This document shows positions 34,583 to 48,400 of a stretch of 64,000 bases of DNA, one piece after another. The stretch is from Balamuthia mandrillaris (lineage: Eukaryota; Discosea; Longamoebia; Balamuthiidae). The translations under genes and the position numbers were made by a program. The notes under the pieces were generated by a model that did not search any database, was not told where the DNA came from, and was given only the letters and a program-made list of their open reading frames with translations. Numbering within the stretch: the first letter of the stretch is position 1; each line of letters opens with the position of its first letter. The stretch is from the NCBI GenBank assembly GCA_031835245.1, contig JAVKOQ010000021.1, forward strand, positions 289,506 through 353,505, in the 5' to 3' direction.

Positions 34583-36032
34583 TCAGGACTTTTCCAGTTC
34601 GGCATGGATCCAAGTACTCCAACGGCGATAGTCTATGTTTTGTTTCTTGGCTTGCTCATAGAGGGCATACACGTTTTTGTTGCACACTTTGCCCGCATAC
34701 GATAGGTTCAACTTTATGCCTATTGCCAAACTAAAGAACAATCTGTTTGTGTGTTTTTAGTTAAATGGTTAAGGATAGCTTTGGAGAAGAGAAGGTGAGA
34801 GGAGAGAGGATACTCTTGCTTGACTCGTTCGAACTCCGTGGCAGAGGAACCACCCGCTTGCTGTTTGGAAGTGTTGGAAAGTTGCTGTTTTAGGTTTGTG
34901 TGGGCTTGTTTCACGCTTTCTAGCTCTTGCTGTTGGTGAGACAGTGTTTCCTCCAGCGATTTTATCTGTTGTTTGTAGTCCTGCTCCATCCGCTCCATCT
35001 ATAGATCGGCGTCCAAAAGGCAGCACAGAACAGTCTAGTGAGTACTATATTTGAACATGCAGCGAGAAAGGAGAGGAGAGAAAGAGAGCAGGAGTGATGC
35101 TCTTGGATGAATCCTGACCTCCTTGGTAAGCAATGAATTCTGTGTTTTGAGGGTTTGCACCATATCGTTCTGTTCCAGTTCAGCAATGCGAGCCTTGAGC
35201 GATTTCACATGTTTTTCCTTCTCCTCCAGTAATTGGGTTGTTCTCTGCAATGAAAGTATCAGAACCTCTTCACTTGAGCAGAGAAATAGGATAATAAACA
35301 AATACCTTGAGGTCAACGGACAAGAGGATATTTTTTCCTTCATACTTTCTCTTCAAAGTTTCCAGATCTTTGCTCATCTTAACAAGCTCCTCCTCTTTGA
35401 GAGACAATTCCACGGCCAAGTGCTGAGCACCTAGTGATTTTCTGCCTCTCCGGACGGGAGTGGTCTTGTTGCTATGTTCCTTTTCTTCGGTGTCATTCTC
35501 TTCACCTCCCTCTGTTTCAGGAAACTCCTCCTCATCTACCTCCTCCATGAAGCGCTTCTTCATTGAAACCATCATTGCTGTCTCCTTCTCCATTTCTTCC
35601 ATCAACTCGCTAACCGACTTTTCTAGAGCTTCCTTCTCGCTTTCTAAAGAAGATACCTTCAGCTGTTCGTCCATTAGAGTGAATTTCAATTCCATTAACT
35701 GTTCCTCTTGCCTCATTTTCTCTTCCTCTATCTCTTCTCTGGCTTTCCTCTCCTCCTCCAACTCAGCTTTTAACCGTTTAACTTGCTGTTCTAACACTGC
35801 TTTTGGCGCCACTTTGACATCAAATACATCGTCGTCTGCATTAATAGCGCTATTGTGAACGCGCATGTGTTCTTGTACCAGTCCCGCGGGGCTGTCTTTT
35901 AGGCGTTCGAAGAATTGAGTCTTCTCACGGATTGCCTCCTCAGCTGATAATAGTTTTTCACTCAACGTTCTGAGCTCCATTCCGCCCATGTCCAAACGCT
36001 TGAGCTCCTGATTTATAAAGGCAAAGATCAGC

Positions 36033-36066
<34 letters not shown>

Positions 36067-37716
36067 GGAACGAGAGAGGTTGAGAGGGTAGTAGCGGATC
36101 CGTACAGCTTCCCAGCTTTCAGTTACGCCGCTCTCCCAGTCAGGGGCGCCATTTTCGATAGAAGCAGAAGCATCTGTAGCATTCTGACCATTGGTATGGC
36201 CTGGAGTGGGAGGCAAAGGTGTATCGCTGTTCGAGTGTGCCACTTCCAACTGCTTTTGCTTCAAGCAGATGATGGCTTCTGCTTGGCTAAGTCTTGTATT
36301 TGCTTCTTCGAGCTGCTTGGTTAGGGCGTCGCGTTCCCGAGTGAGGCGCTCGACGACAGCACTTTCCTTTTTACTGTCTAGGGTTTCCTTCTCTCGCTCG
36401 CTCTCTTCTCCGCTCTCAGTCAGCTGAGCCACCATAGCCTCAGACCGCAGCAGCTCCAGCTCCTTTTCAGAGAGGGTCTGTCTAAGAGCGCTCTCCCTCT
36501 GCAATGACTCATCCAGTGCCTCTTTGGTTTCTTTAAGCCTTAAACGAAGCTCCAACACCCTTTGTCCTGCTGTTTTTTTCTTTTTGGATCGACTGCCTTC
36601 TCCCTCTTGTTTGTTCTGCTTGTCTGTCCCTTCTTTATCTTCTGCTTCTATTTCTTCTTCTTCTTCTTCTCCTTCCTCGCCTTCCTCCTCTCCGCTTTCC
36701 AGCAGCTGGGTCTGCTGTCTTAAGGAAGCAATAAGTTTGGCATAACTTTCTGCTTCCACGAGGTGCTGCTGTTGTTGAGCCTCAACCCGCTCTTCCAGCC
36801 CACATAGCTCCTGCTTCAAACTTAGAAGTTGCCGTGTCACTGCCGCCAGCTCCTCCTCTTTCCTCCTCAGTGCTTTCCTTAGCCTTCTTTCCTCCTGCTT
36901 GTTTCCTCCAGTATCACTGTTGTGTTCATCATCGCCGCTGCTTGTCTCTCCCTCGCCGTCAACGTCCTGTTCATAACCACCGTCTTCCTCTTCCTCATCA
37001 CCATTCGCCTCCAGAGTAGCGGTCCCCACCAGTTCGTCCTCGGAGAGGATATCGGAATGACGGCGCCGCCCTAATGCTGGGCTGGTGGGCATCGATGAAG
37101 AGGAAGCGGTTGGCGTTCCTTCTAAAGAGGCCACAAGAAGGCTTGGCAGGTCCTTTCGTGGAAGGTGTTGTACATCTGGGGAATGCATCTCAGTGCCTGA
37201 AACGTCACTGTCGCCATTTCCACTCAATTGAAGCCGTTCGGTCCTCTTTTCAGCAGCAGCCAACCAGTTCTGTAGGCCATGCACCCAGTACTTGAGTTCT
37301 GTGTCGCTCGCCGCCCAAAGCGAAAATGTTCTGTTTGGGGTCACCACTTCAAAGCCTCCACCCCCACCCCTTGCTCCTTTCTTGTTTCCTTTGTTGCTGC
37401 CTTCTTCCTCGCTTGCGGCGGCATGGTCGTTGTTGGAGAGGGCAGGGCCGCTAGTAGGCCGCACCTCAGTGATTTGAGAGCAGGGGATGCAACCTTGTGG
37501 CTCTGCGCCTTGGTTTTCTTGCTTGTAGTAGTAGAGCTTGTTGCCCCTTTGTTTGAACCAACGCCGCTTCCATGCTCTTAGCCCCTTAACGCCTTGCTTT
37601 TGCAGCCAACCCTCCAAGGGGGGAGCCGCCAGCGTTGGCACTCCTCCCGTTGCAGAGACTCCTGTCTGAAGCTCAGCCATTTGTGGAGTGGCTGATTCAC
37701 CTGCTCCGCCTTCCAT
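34583..37716 (-). CDS. PH-domain coiled-coil protein
   Basis: The start at 37716 (MEGGAGESATPQ) is followed within 35 residues by a PH domain: PLEGWLQKQGVKGLRAWKRR, WFKQRGNKLYYYKQEN, a loop of about 35 residues rich in Gly/Lys, FEVVTPNRTFSLWAAS and DTELKYWVHGLQNWLAAAEK. PH domains of this kind bind phosphoinositides or proteins. Nearly all of the rest is coiled coil rich in Glu/Gln/Leu, with an acidic insert near 36630-36690. A distinct module near 35580-35840 (VFDVKVAPKAVLEQQ ... ALEKSVSELMEEMEKE) is shared with the gene at 54043-57483. The last exon (about 34583-34740) encodes a conserved-looking end, LAIGIKLNLSYAGKV then YEQAKKQNIDYRRWSTWIHA. It is convergent with WNK (165-bp gap). The full architecture was not recognised; TBC1D2-type proteins begin similarly, but no TBC domain is present. 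Confidence 0.85.
36036..36064 (-). repeat. (GA)n microsatellite in PH coiled-coil gene intron
   Basis: About 28 bp of GA on the top strand, CT in sense. Confidence 0.9.
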
Positions 37717-38259
37717 TAATGGTTGCCTCTGCAAGTAGTCTCAGGGTAGCTTGGTTGGAGTTAACTGACTGCCTGACTGACGGGATGTGCACAATAGGTT
37801 TTGCTTGCTGTTGAGGAGGGGAGGGGAAACGCGGTGACCCAATATATATCTTCTTCTGCTTTTCCTTCTTCTTATTGTTCAGCTTGCTCTTTTTCTTCTT
37901 TCTTTTTTTTTTTTTGGCCAGCGGCTGACCCAACCCCCCACCCCCACGCCCTGCGCGAAGACTTCACGCGCCGATTTTCATGGCATTTTCCGCGGACATC
38001 CCCCCAAGCTAAAGTTTGGTGGCCGGCCGTGGTTCTGGTGGTGTGTGGTGGCGGTGGCCCTCCTCTAGCCCACTGCTTACCCCCCTTCCCACCCCTCATG
38101 CTAAGCATCATCTCGCAAGGGCGGAAGGGGCCGAAATCCCATCCATCAGCCAAACCCCCCGGCTGCTGCTGCTGGAGGAAAAAGAGAGTCGCAGTGGCCA
38201 CTACCACCACACACCAGACGAAACGTACCGCAACTCCTACGGCTGCTGCTGCTGCTGGC
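37717..38259. promoter_or_regulatory. Divergent region between PH coiled-coil gene and NEDD1-like gene
   Basis: This 543-bp region contains a T/CTT-rich run (37849-37915) and C-rich sequence (37931-37950, CCCCCCACCCCC-type). No WD40-like or other exon is visible here on the top strand. Confidence 0.4.
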
Positions 38260-39248
38260 ATGAATTCCTTGTTCTCTCCATTGAAAGGGCAAGCCCCTGC
38301 CACTGGTACCCACCCGCTGCTTACCTTGCTGCCTACCAATACCTTGTACTCACCTGCCCGTGATGAATAACTACAACAGGCGGTGCTGCTGCTGCGCGTT
38401 TGGCGGGCAGCCCACCGTCCCACTCCTCCCTTTCCAGTTGCTTGTTTAGCTCCGCAATTGACTCCCCATTGGAGGTCGGAACGCCCCTGGCTTCCACCTC
38501 CTCCTCTTTTCCTCCTGCACTCCAGAAGAAAGAGAAAGAGGCGGAGGTTGTTGCCTCTGTCTTTGATGCTGACTCGTATTTGGGCAGGCCTTATTCTCTT
38601 TCTCTCTCTCCTTCCTCCTCCAACAGCTCAGCTGCTTCTGTCGCAACATCTGTTAGACAAACTTGCAACGATACAGAAAAAGGGAGCCGCCAACAGCAAC
38701 TCCACAGCCAACACACCGCGCGGCACGCCTCAAAACCTCCTCCCGTTGCTACCGGTCCTCAACCCCAACACAGTAGCGGTGAGGCTACCGGTGTTTCTAC
38801 TTCCACGTTCCGTACTCACCTCCGGTCAGCCCCCGAAAACAAAGACTCGGTGTGGCAGCAAGCAGAAGAAGACGCGAACGAAGAACAAGGGGAACAGGAG
38901 GCAGAGATGCTGACCTTTGAAGCCAAGTTCTTGCAAAGGCTTGTGGAAGAACGCCTGCACGACTTTAGTGAAAAGATACACCATGACATGACCAATCTCC
39001 ACCTGGAGCTTATTCGCCAATCCCAACTGCAACAAGTGCGTTTGAGCCCTAGTTCTGCTCTCTGCTCTCTGCATTGGTTTTTTTTCGCCCATCATAGTAG
39101 AACGTACTAACGAGATATTGGTTGGCAGCGGGCAGTGCAGCAGTTGATGAAGCAAAACGAGGAGGCACAACGGCAATTGCTGCAAGAGGTTCAGGTTTTG
39201 CGAGAAGAGAACAAGCGTCTGCGTGAGCTATATGGCGCTGATCCTTGA
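38260..39248 (+). CDS. NEDD1 C-terminal-like protein (gamma-tubulin targeting), lacking WD40
   Basis: Probable start at 38260 (MNSLFSPLKGQAPAT), then an intron, a Ser/Thr/Pro-rich exon (about 38440-39030, with IDSPLEVGTPLASTSSS) and a last exon at about 39128-39248. The end of the second exon and the last exon form a helical tail: MLTFEAKFLQRLVEERLHDF, IHHDMTNLHLELIRQSQLQQ, then VLREENKRLRELYG. This resembles the C-terminus of NEDD1/GCP-WD, which binds gamma-tubulin ring complexes and forms tetramers. The seven-bladed WD40 propeller that makes up the N-terminal half of NEDD1 is not found between here and the divergent neighbour. The exact exon 1/2 junction is uncertain because the phase does not close with the simplest donor. 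Confidence 0.65.
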
Positions 39249-39481
39249 CATTACAAACGTGTATAGATATTTGTTGACACACAGGGTTTGCTTTCATCTT
39301 TTCTCTCAACTTCTTGGAGTGTTTGTTGGAAGAAAATCTGGATAGTGTCCTTGGGGGGTTGTGATCATCATTTTTTCAATTTGCTCGCCCCAAGATACAT
39401 TCTTAATGGATCCATCGACTTGCATTTCGGAAAGGAGTGTTATTTAAAGATGAACAACATCAGCAACAACCCTACTAAGTA

Positions 39482-42400
39482 CTACTGAGGGGGCCGCTGC
39501 GCTAGTAACGAGCGAGTTAAGAAGCAGCAAAGGGCATTGATAAAGTCACGAATGTGGTCCTGCTCCTGCCTCGAGTAGGTGCTGTTGCCGCTTCCGCCAT
39601 GATCTGTTGGTGGTGGTGATGCTGAACGAGGAGAGAGGGAGGAGCCCACCCCTGACGAGGAGCCAGGAGGAGAGATGGAGTCAAGAACAGAACGAGGGAG
39701 CCTACGACAAGCGTAGGCGTTGGTGGTGTGGCGGGAGGTCGTTCCGGCAACGGCAGAATGAGTGACGTGTACAAAAAAGTCTCGCGTGGCAACGGAAAGC
39801 AGGAAAAGGTGGTCTGTGGTGACATGTTCGCCAGAGCGGTAGGTTATGTGGCGGCAACGCTTCCGGTAGACCTCCTCTTCCAAATAGCGCATAGCACTGC
39901 ACCAAGGGACACTCATTGACGAGGAGGAGGAAAACAGGATGGCTAAGGAGGGGTCCAGCTCTTCCAGGGGCTTCCAGTCAGCTAGCCGCATCAGCACTGC
40001 TAACTCTGTCTCGGAGAGAGGAATACTGTTGGGGGTGAGCAGGCGTGCCCATAGCTGATCTCTATGGTAATCCATGGCAGCACCAGTGATGGCCTCCGCC
40101 AGCCTCCTCTCGGCAACACGCACCATGAATCCTCCACTGGCGCTGTCTTCTTCCCTCCTGAGTTGCTCCTCTTCCTGCGAGCTGGTTGTGCTAGTGGTAG
40201 TGCGTGCAGAAGAAAGGGGCACGCACACCCCCTGGGTCGTTGTTCGAATTATAAAGAAGCGAAGGCCAATAGGTGAAGAAACACCAACACCACTGGTGCT
40301 TCCTGTGCAAGTAGAGGTTGTCTGGGCAGCGGAGGAAGCTATAGAAGAGGTAAGTTGTCGTCGCTCAAGAGATACGCGCCTGCTTTCCGCCACAGTAGCG
40401 GTGGTTATCTGAGCGGAGGAGGCTGGCAGCATCATTGATGGGATATGTTGAGTGGAAGTGGTACTGCTACCTACCATGCTAGAGGAAGCGGTGGTAGGCG
40501 TGGTAGCAGCAGATAGTCCTGGTGAAGCCATGGGAGAGACTACGTTGCTATTAGATGAGGGGGCATACGAGGACATCGGTACAAAGGAAGATAGCTCAGA
40601 GGGCGTAGTAGGGGTGGTGCCACCCGTGTAGCCAGAGCCTCCTCCGCCACTACTATTGTTTGTAGAGGCGGAGGAGGAAGCAACAGCAGGCGAAGAGGCC
40701 GAGGATGACGAGGCAGCAGTAGGAAGCACAAAAGCCACAACAGAGTACAGGTCAGGTTGTCGTCGTGTGTCCTCGCTATCGTTTGCTTGGAAGGTAGGAG
40801 AAGAGGAGGAAAAGAATAAAGCAGGGTGGATGTGCCGTTGTTCCAGAGTGCGTAGGCCATAGGTGGAGGCGTGCTTGGAGATAAACAGAAAGAGGTCGGG
40901 GGAGGAAACGTTGATGCCAGCAGGCAGCGGTAAGAAGGTGCTGTGCGCAACAACCTGGTTACGGGCATAGGGAGGCGGTGCTGAGTATGCATTCACCAAG
41001 CCATGCAGTACCGCCAGGAAATAGCCGGGAGGGTATGGCATTGTTACATTGGTGAGGAAGGCTTGTAGCTGCTGTGCATGAAAGTCGTACACAAAAGAGT
41101 TGAGGTGAAGTCTATGTTTAAGGCCGTGGGCTTCTTCCACGAATAATTGGCGAAGCTGAACATTGTTTTGTGTTTGCTGGTGTTGCTGCTGCTGGCGGTG
41201 TGGATGCTGACGATGTTGTTGGTAATGCTGTGAGGTCCTATTGCTGTTGCTGCTGCTGCTGCTGGGTGTAGCGGTGCTGTTGTAGTAGGCCTTCATGGCG
41301 GCAGTTGCAGTATGGCGAGGCAGATCAGGAGAGAAAGCAGATGAAGTCAAATGATGTAAGGGGGAGGGTAGGCCACCAGCGATAACAGTACGCCCTACCA
41401 CCAGTTCTCTGTTGTGAAGAGCGTAGAGGTCACATAACATACAACCATCCATGAATGCTACATGAAGAAGCAAAATGCCTCCATGCGTGGCTCTATAGAG
41501 AAAGGCAGGCGGTAAGGATATCGATGATCCCTGCTGTTTAGCCGCCTCTTCCGAGGCGCCTTCCTGGGATGACTCCTGCTGCTGACGCTGCTGCTGTTGC
41601 TGAGAAGCAGGCGGTCGTTGCTTTGTTGTTGAGAGAGAAGAGGGTGGCGCCTGCACGTTAAGCTTGGTGAGGCCCAACACGACCTGAAGATAGTGAACGT
41701 AGTTGGCAAAGAAGTCATGCATGATGTCCTCCAGCCACTGCTTGTCCTGGTGGGCATCCTCCTGCTCTTCTTCGTCGAAGTAGTAGGGTGCACCCTGCCT
41801 GCTACGAGAGAGAATCGCCCAGCTATCATCCATCGCGTTTTTGAGCAGCTCTCCAAGGTCGCGCAAGCTACTACGAGAGCTCCGCGTTGTGCCTTGCTTG
41901 TTGCCTGCGGTGGCTGCTTGCTTTGTTGTTATGGACAACGGAGGTAACGTGGCCAGTGGGAAGGGGACGCGATAGCAGCAGACAATACGAGAGGCCTGCA
42001 TTACCAATCGCACATGCGCTAGCGATACCTCCCCACCTTTAGTAGCGGAAGTTGAAGATTTACCAGCTCCTTCCCCGTCCCCCCCTGATCTGCCTGTTGC
42101 TACTGCCGACGATGGCCTATTGCTATGTGGTGATAGGGAGGGCAGAGATGACGTAGTAGTGGAACTAAACGTTCTGCTATCGCGTAACCAGCGAGAGCAG
42201 ATCGCCTGTAGATGATTGCGATTGCGGGAAGAAAAAATGTGATGAAGCCAACCCTCCTTAATGTGCTGGCCATGTCGTATCATTACATTGCTGGACTTGG
42301 TGAGGGAAGTGTTGCGGTGAAGAGGCTGCTGTGGAATACAGCCCTTTAGCAGTCCTTGCAACGGAACATTGCTCTCTGGGATACCACCCGCCCGTTTTCT

Positions 42401-45400
42401 TGGTGCTGCACTACCGCTGCCACCACCACTCATATGGCTAGGAGTATTATTGGTATTAGTGTTGCTGCCCATGTCTTCGCCTGCCACGTTGGTAGTAGAT
42501 ACAACGGCAGCAGGCATTATGTCCGAAGCGTAGAGGGTCACAGGTGCTTCCTTCCCGGCCATTCCAGCATCGGCAGCAGCGTTACTAGGCGATGTCTGCG
42601 ATTGTTGCCGCTGTTGAGAAGACGTAGTATGTTCCAACCAAAGAGCGACAGTAGAAGGGCAAAGGACGCCTTCTGGGCGCACGGTGCTCTCCTTTAAGAG
42701 CGGATCTATATTGTCAAGGGTGAAGGCATTCTTCTGTTCAACACTTGATGAAAGAGGGCGGCCAGAACGAGACTGGCCTTCCATTGATACAGAGCTGGTA
42801 GGGGGGTAGACACTATCTCTTCCTCCTTCCCTTGAGTTGTTGCTACCACTGCTGCCTTTTTGCTGGGCCACATGGGAGTGTGGTGGGTGCAGCATGTGAC
42901 CTCCCCGCAGGAAACGAAGATGGCGGGGCACTGGCATCTGCTTGGCTAATGCTTGGGACTGGGGTTGTTGTTGGCGTAATCCTCTTTTTGATCCCAAACC
43001 AGGAGAAGTAGGGTTTGTGGCATTGGATCGCCCTTCTGATGAAGCAACTGACGCTTCTGTTTTTGGTAGAGCGGTACGCTGGGAAGAGGCGCGGTTATGC
43101 AAGCTGGGGTGAGTGAAAAGACCCAATTTTTGCTGCACGATGTTACCCAGAAGGTTTTGGCGGCGCTCATCCCAGCGGCGATGTTCTTGCAAAATGCTAT
43201 GAATTTTAGCTGTGAGGGCTTTGTTCCAATTGTAGGTGTAAAGCTTAAGGCCTCGTCTCTTGAGTTCTACATGCACAAAGCAGCGCCTGCGGATGATTGA
43301 TGAAGGGAGGTTGAAACCCTGAAGGTGACTATAAAGCAGAAGATCTTCGTAGTTGATGGAGGTGGTGGCTGGAGTTGCATTGTTGCCGCTGCCTTTTCCC
43401 TCTGTTGTGTGAGTTTGCCCTCTACTCTCAGCAATGCGGTCACTGTCACCACCACTTGTGGAAGTAGCATTTGCGATGGGGGTAGTTGTCGTAGGTGAGA
43501 AGGAAGAAGGGGCTTCTTCGTTGGAGCCAGCCACAATGGTAACCGTCCAATCGTCACTATGCAGCAATCCATCAGCAGGAATCCTACCACCAGGGCAGAA
43601 TATTCGAAGAAGCCTGGGCTCAGGAGATAATGATTGTGGGCTGCTAATATCTTCTAAGGGATCCACCATCACCATCATGAGCGGGGTGGCTAAAGTAGAA
43701 GCATCAATGGAGGCCAAGTGCTTACCAGATGTGGTTGTTGCTCTGCTTAAATAAACAGCAGCTGGCAACAAAGTAGGATTCAGTTCAGAGAGCAGGTAGA
43801 GAAGGTCATGGACTAAGGGTTGCACACTCCATGACACGAGATTGAGAGGGATGTCAGATCGTTGTACGGATGGTGCGGACAAGGAGCTAGCTATCTTAAA
43901 CAGGGATTTGCGGGCGTCTGTCAAAGGAGCAGGCGGCGGAGGTAATGGAAGCTGCAATATGCACGTTTCCAAGGCAAAGGCACAGAGGGTTTGTCGCATA
44001 GAACGAGTAAGGTGGGCGATAAGGGCCTCCATGTGGATGGCTCCCCGCACCCATATTTCGATCTGAAGGCGGCTTCCTTCTTCTGTTCCGCCTCCGTCTC
44101 CGAATGGCTCGTACAATTGATGCAGCTCTTCCACACCTTGGTTTTCTTCGAGCGTTGGAATTTCCTTAGCGTGGCGCTGCAGTGTGGACCTGCGTGGCTT
44201 TGATGGTGGCAGTGGGTCCGATAAGCTCCGTAATTGCTTTCCTTCGAAGAAATCACCATCCTCTGTGTCCTCTCTCCCCTGTTCCTCCTCTTCTTCGTCG
44301 CCATCCTCTTCTTCCTCTTCTTTCTCTTTGTCCTCGGCTTCGGCTGCCTCTTCATCATCAGAGTCTAGGTGATCTTCTTTTGCTGATTGCTTGGTGATGC
44401 TCGGTGGGTGTGACTTCCGTGAAGGAGATCCAGATGCTGAATGTTTTGTCGAAGGCGAAGTGTTGCCAGCTTCGTCTGATGCGGCCATCTGTCGCGAGGG
44501 GTGGCGATCCTTTCGGGCGAGTGGAGGGCAGGTGCGCAGAAAGACCTTTTGTTGGCATACATGCAACCATTGCTCTGCCTGTTGTTGTGAAGGCTCATAT
44601 GGTGGACCAGGGCAGCAAACATGCTGCAAGGGAAGTCCTTCCTCATCCAAAAGGTTGAGATAGATGCAGGCAATGCCTTGACCAATCGCTTTTTGTGTGG
44701 CAGTGGTAGAAGGGGATGGTATGTGGTTGTATAGAAACGCAAAGTCGGAAGGACAGATACAGAGGCGACCAGAATTACTCTGTGGCTGATCTCTCTCCGC
44801 TTTCACTCCATTCCGTTCCTCAGCTTGGCCGGAGACGCTATTCTCACTATCTTCGCCGGGGGGATAGAGGAAGTGCATAGTGTGAAAGCAGGATTGCAAA
44901 AGATTCTGCCGAAGAAACAGAAGGTAGAGATACTTATCGAAGACAGCAGATGGGATGCGCACTACGCATTTTTGAGCTGGCGTGTTTGAGGAGCGTATGA
45001 AAGCAAGGTCTTCGGGGGTTAACTTCAGCAACGGATTGCGCAGCAACAGCGCAGAAATAATGGATAAAGTGACAGCGGCCAACTTGTTTTCTAACAGTTG
45101 GTGTAGTTGTTCCGTTATTTCTGGTCCCGCCTCATACACTCCGAATATTTCCACCACGAGCTTGTACCTGGTGGCGTCGGTCTCCTCGTTGTCTGGATTG
45201 CTATTGTTGTTATCTTCCTTCTGCCTTACTTTTCCAGAGTGGGTCCCATCCTCAGAGTTTTTGTTGGCTCTGAGATCCGTTGCGCTGGCAGTAGCTTTAG
45301 GCGCAGAAAGATGAGACTCTGCATTAGAACGAGGTTGCAAGCTGGAAGGAGAAAAGTTGGTGGTATCTGGAGATGTCATGGTAGTTGACTGCGCCGGTAC

Positions 45401-48400
45401 TGCGGAAAGCATCAAGTAGAAGCAATGTCCATTCTTTTCTCGGTAGACGAACATATTCTTGCGATTACTAACAGCAAAGTGATGCAAGGCAGTTGCTAAT
45501 ATTACAAACAGGGAAAAAAAAAATGACACACGATCAATGTTAGTAAATACACAAGAGATAGGAAAGGGGATGAGATAAAAACTCGGAACAAACCTATAAT
45601 AGCGCTAACTACTTTATCAGGGCTCATTCGTTGATGAAGGGGCAGTTCGATGACGTGAACACGAGGGCAAGCAAAATAGGAATCGTATTTGGTAATGTTC
45701 TTCTCGTCGTCATTATCAATGGAGAAGAACTCAGGATTAACGTTGTGAGCGCCAACGTGCTGCACAAAGCTATCTGGCAATAAGCGTGCACGAGGAGAAC
45801 GAGGCCGCCCACCGGAACCTTTCCAAGCGGATGGATGCAAGTGCATGGATAAGAGGGCATAGTCGCTGTCGTCGGGGGAGGGGGCTACCAGCAAACGGCT
45901 GCAGTGGTTGGTTTTGTACAAGGACCACAGCAACAAGAGCTGGTTGACTCGGCGACAGGCCTCGTGGACAGCTGAACGAGCCGCCTCCATGACGAGAGTG
46001 CGCTGGTTCTCTGACAGGTCGCGCGTGTGAAAACGCAGGGTCACCAAGTTTTGTGTCTCTGTTGTCTGTGGTATAAGGATGAGCCAAAACTGTAGCTCTG
46101 GTGTCAGTGGTGATGCTTGTTCATGGTTTCTGTTGCTGGTAGGAGGAAATATTCTAGCTAACGAAGAAGCTTCCATGCCGGTAACTGCCTTGTCATGCTC
46201 AGCAGTTGCTGAACTAGGTTTCTTCTGATTGCTGTTGATGGCGGAGGTACTAGGGCTGGACAGCCTTTCCACTAACTCACAAGTATTGACCGCGATAAAC
46301 ACATTGCCGACCCGTAGCAAGCGGAGAATGCAGGATTCTTGAAGTTGCATTAGAAATAGCTTCATGCCCTCTTTGCGTTCAAGGAATGGCAAACGGATCG
46401 TATCGCTCCAAGTCAGAGGAAAAGGAAGAGAGTCAATATTAGACAGCACGGTATCGAGGGTAGCCCTTTTTGCCAAAAGGCTTGGCTGCGCGTTGGTGCT
46501 AAGGCGAAGCAGATGCAGCACTTCCATAGATACCAGAGAGGATATCCTTTGCTGCAAAGCAGTCATGACGAGGTAGAAGGGGTGGGGTAGTTGAGTGTAG
46601 GACATGACGGAAGGAAGCAATGCGTTGTGATCTTGACCCTCCTCCTCAGTTTCTATGTCAGAGCCACTACTGTTGGATGTATCGTCATCGTAGAGATCCA
46701 CCACATCAGAGACGCTGATGGAGGAGCCGTCACGACCAGCTGCCCAAAGAGAGCTGTGCCGCGAGTCGCTGTCTATCGAGTGGATTGGAGAGGAAGAAAG
46801 AGACAAGGCCCTTCGATTCGAAGATATTTCTCTTTGGTGATACTGTCTCTTGCCGTAGCTGCTGCTGGTGGTGGTGGCGGCGGCGGCGGTGGCGGCCCGA
46901 CGCTGCTGCCGCAATAGCCTGGCCGATTCCTCCAGGTGGAATCGGCTGAAGGAATCGCCTGTGACGGACAAGGGGGCCAGCGTTCTTGCAGTGAAGCGTA
47001 ATATGACTTGCACGCGATTATGGCTCCAATTCTGGGTTGAGAGGACCTCTTTATCAATGCCAGGCAGCTCTGCTTCAGCTTCAGCGAGGGCTGTTTGTAT
47101 GAGCTCCGGTGTGGGAATTCCCTCCACAGGAATGACCTGCTCCCACGAAGAGGAGGTCGTTTTGCCACCGCTGTCCACAGCAGTGCCAGCACCCACTATG
47201 GTTGCAGCGCGCTTCCGTCGTCCACCGGCGCCTCCATAAGAAGAAGAAGAAGAAGAAGAAGGTAGAGGTGGCGAACCTAAAAAGGCTGGCATGGCGCTTA
47301 CACTGGTAGGAGGAGGAGAGATAAAGGAACTGCCGGATGGCGGTGAAGGCTGTGGCAAGAGAAAAGTAGGGGATGGCAAATTAGCCGCCTCAGGGGAGTA
47401 GGGTTTGCCTCCATGATGGTTTATCCGCAGCAAGCACTCAACTTGCAGGAACAGCGGAAAGGGATAGATAAGCAACTTTCTGCTGTGCTTTCTGTCAAGA
47501 ATACTGGCAAGTTGGGAGGTAGAGGTGTGGGCGGAACTGCCACTATGATGGGAATGGTAGTTTTGTTGTTGGCGCAGCCGATTGCTGGAAGCAGTGACCT
47601 GGCTTTTTATGGGAGAGGAAGACACCAACTCGATGTCATACTCATCGTCTGATTTGATGAGAGGACTACGATACTCTCGGGTAGGTGTGAAGAACTGCTC
47701 TTCTTCTTTCCAAAAAAGAGCGTGCTCTTCATCATAGCCATGGGCCTCCGCCTCTTCGTCATCTTCTCCTTCTTCCTCAGCTCCTGCCTCATCTTCCACA
47801 CCGGTTGCCGTAGAAAGGCGTTGGGCATAAAAGAAAAACTCTCTACCTTTTCCGTCTTTCGATTTGACAAACGTCAGGTGCATGCAGTCATAAAACCGCT
47901 CCTGAAGAGTTTGTTGATATTCTTGCAATAACTGTTGCTTTTCAGCTTGCTGCCTGTTATCAGTTTTGCACAGGATGCAAGGAAGAAGGGCAATAGATTG
48001 CTCAAAAAGTTAGCCAAGACAGACCAGAACAGGGCATGGAGTGGAGTATTGGTCTCCATAGTGGTCGGTCAATTCATTACCTTGCTGATGCGCTCTCGGC
48101 TTCTTTTGACCATGGCTCAAAGGCCGAAGATGGGACGGAAGTAGGAGGCATGCTGGTTGCACGCTTCCTTCGTTTTAGTACAATATCTTGTGTTTCTTTC
48201 CGAGTTAGCACGAAGGGCGTGATATCGACCTTGATAAATTCGGAACATTCTTAGAGAACAAAAAGCAATAAAACCACTTCTTTTTCTTCTTCCTCCCCCT
48301 TTTCCTCTCCTCTCCTCTCCTCTCCTCTCTCTCTCTCTCTCTCTTTCTTAGGTTACAGCGACCTGTTATCCATAAGAACATAGAACTCCAGCTACTACGT

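Noticed and set aside
39728-45388. Many antisense frames of 60-150 codons opposite the large SZT2 exons
   Set aside because: They are shadows of a compositionally biased coding strand (Ser, Gln, Thr repeats).
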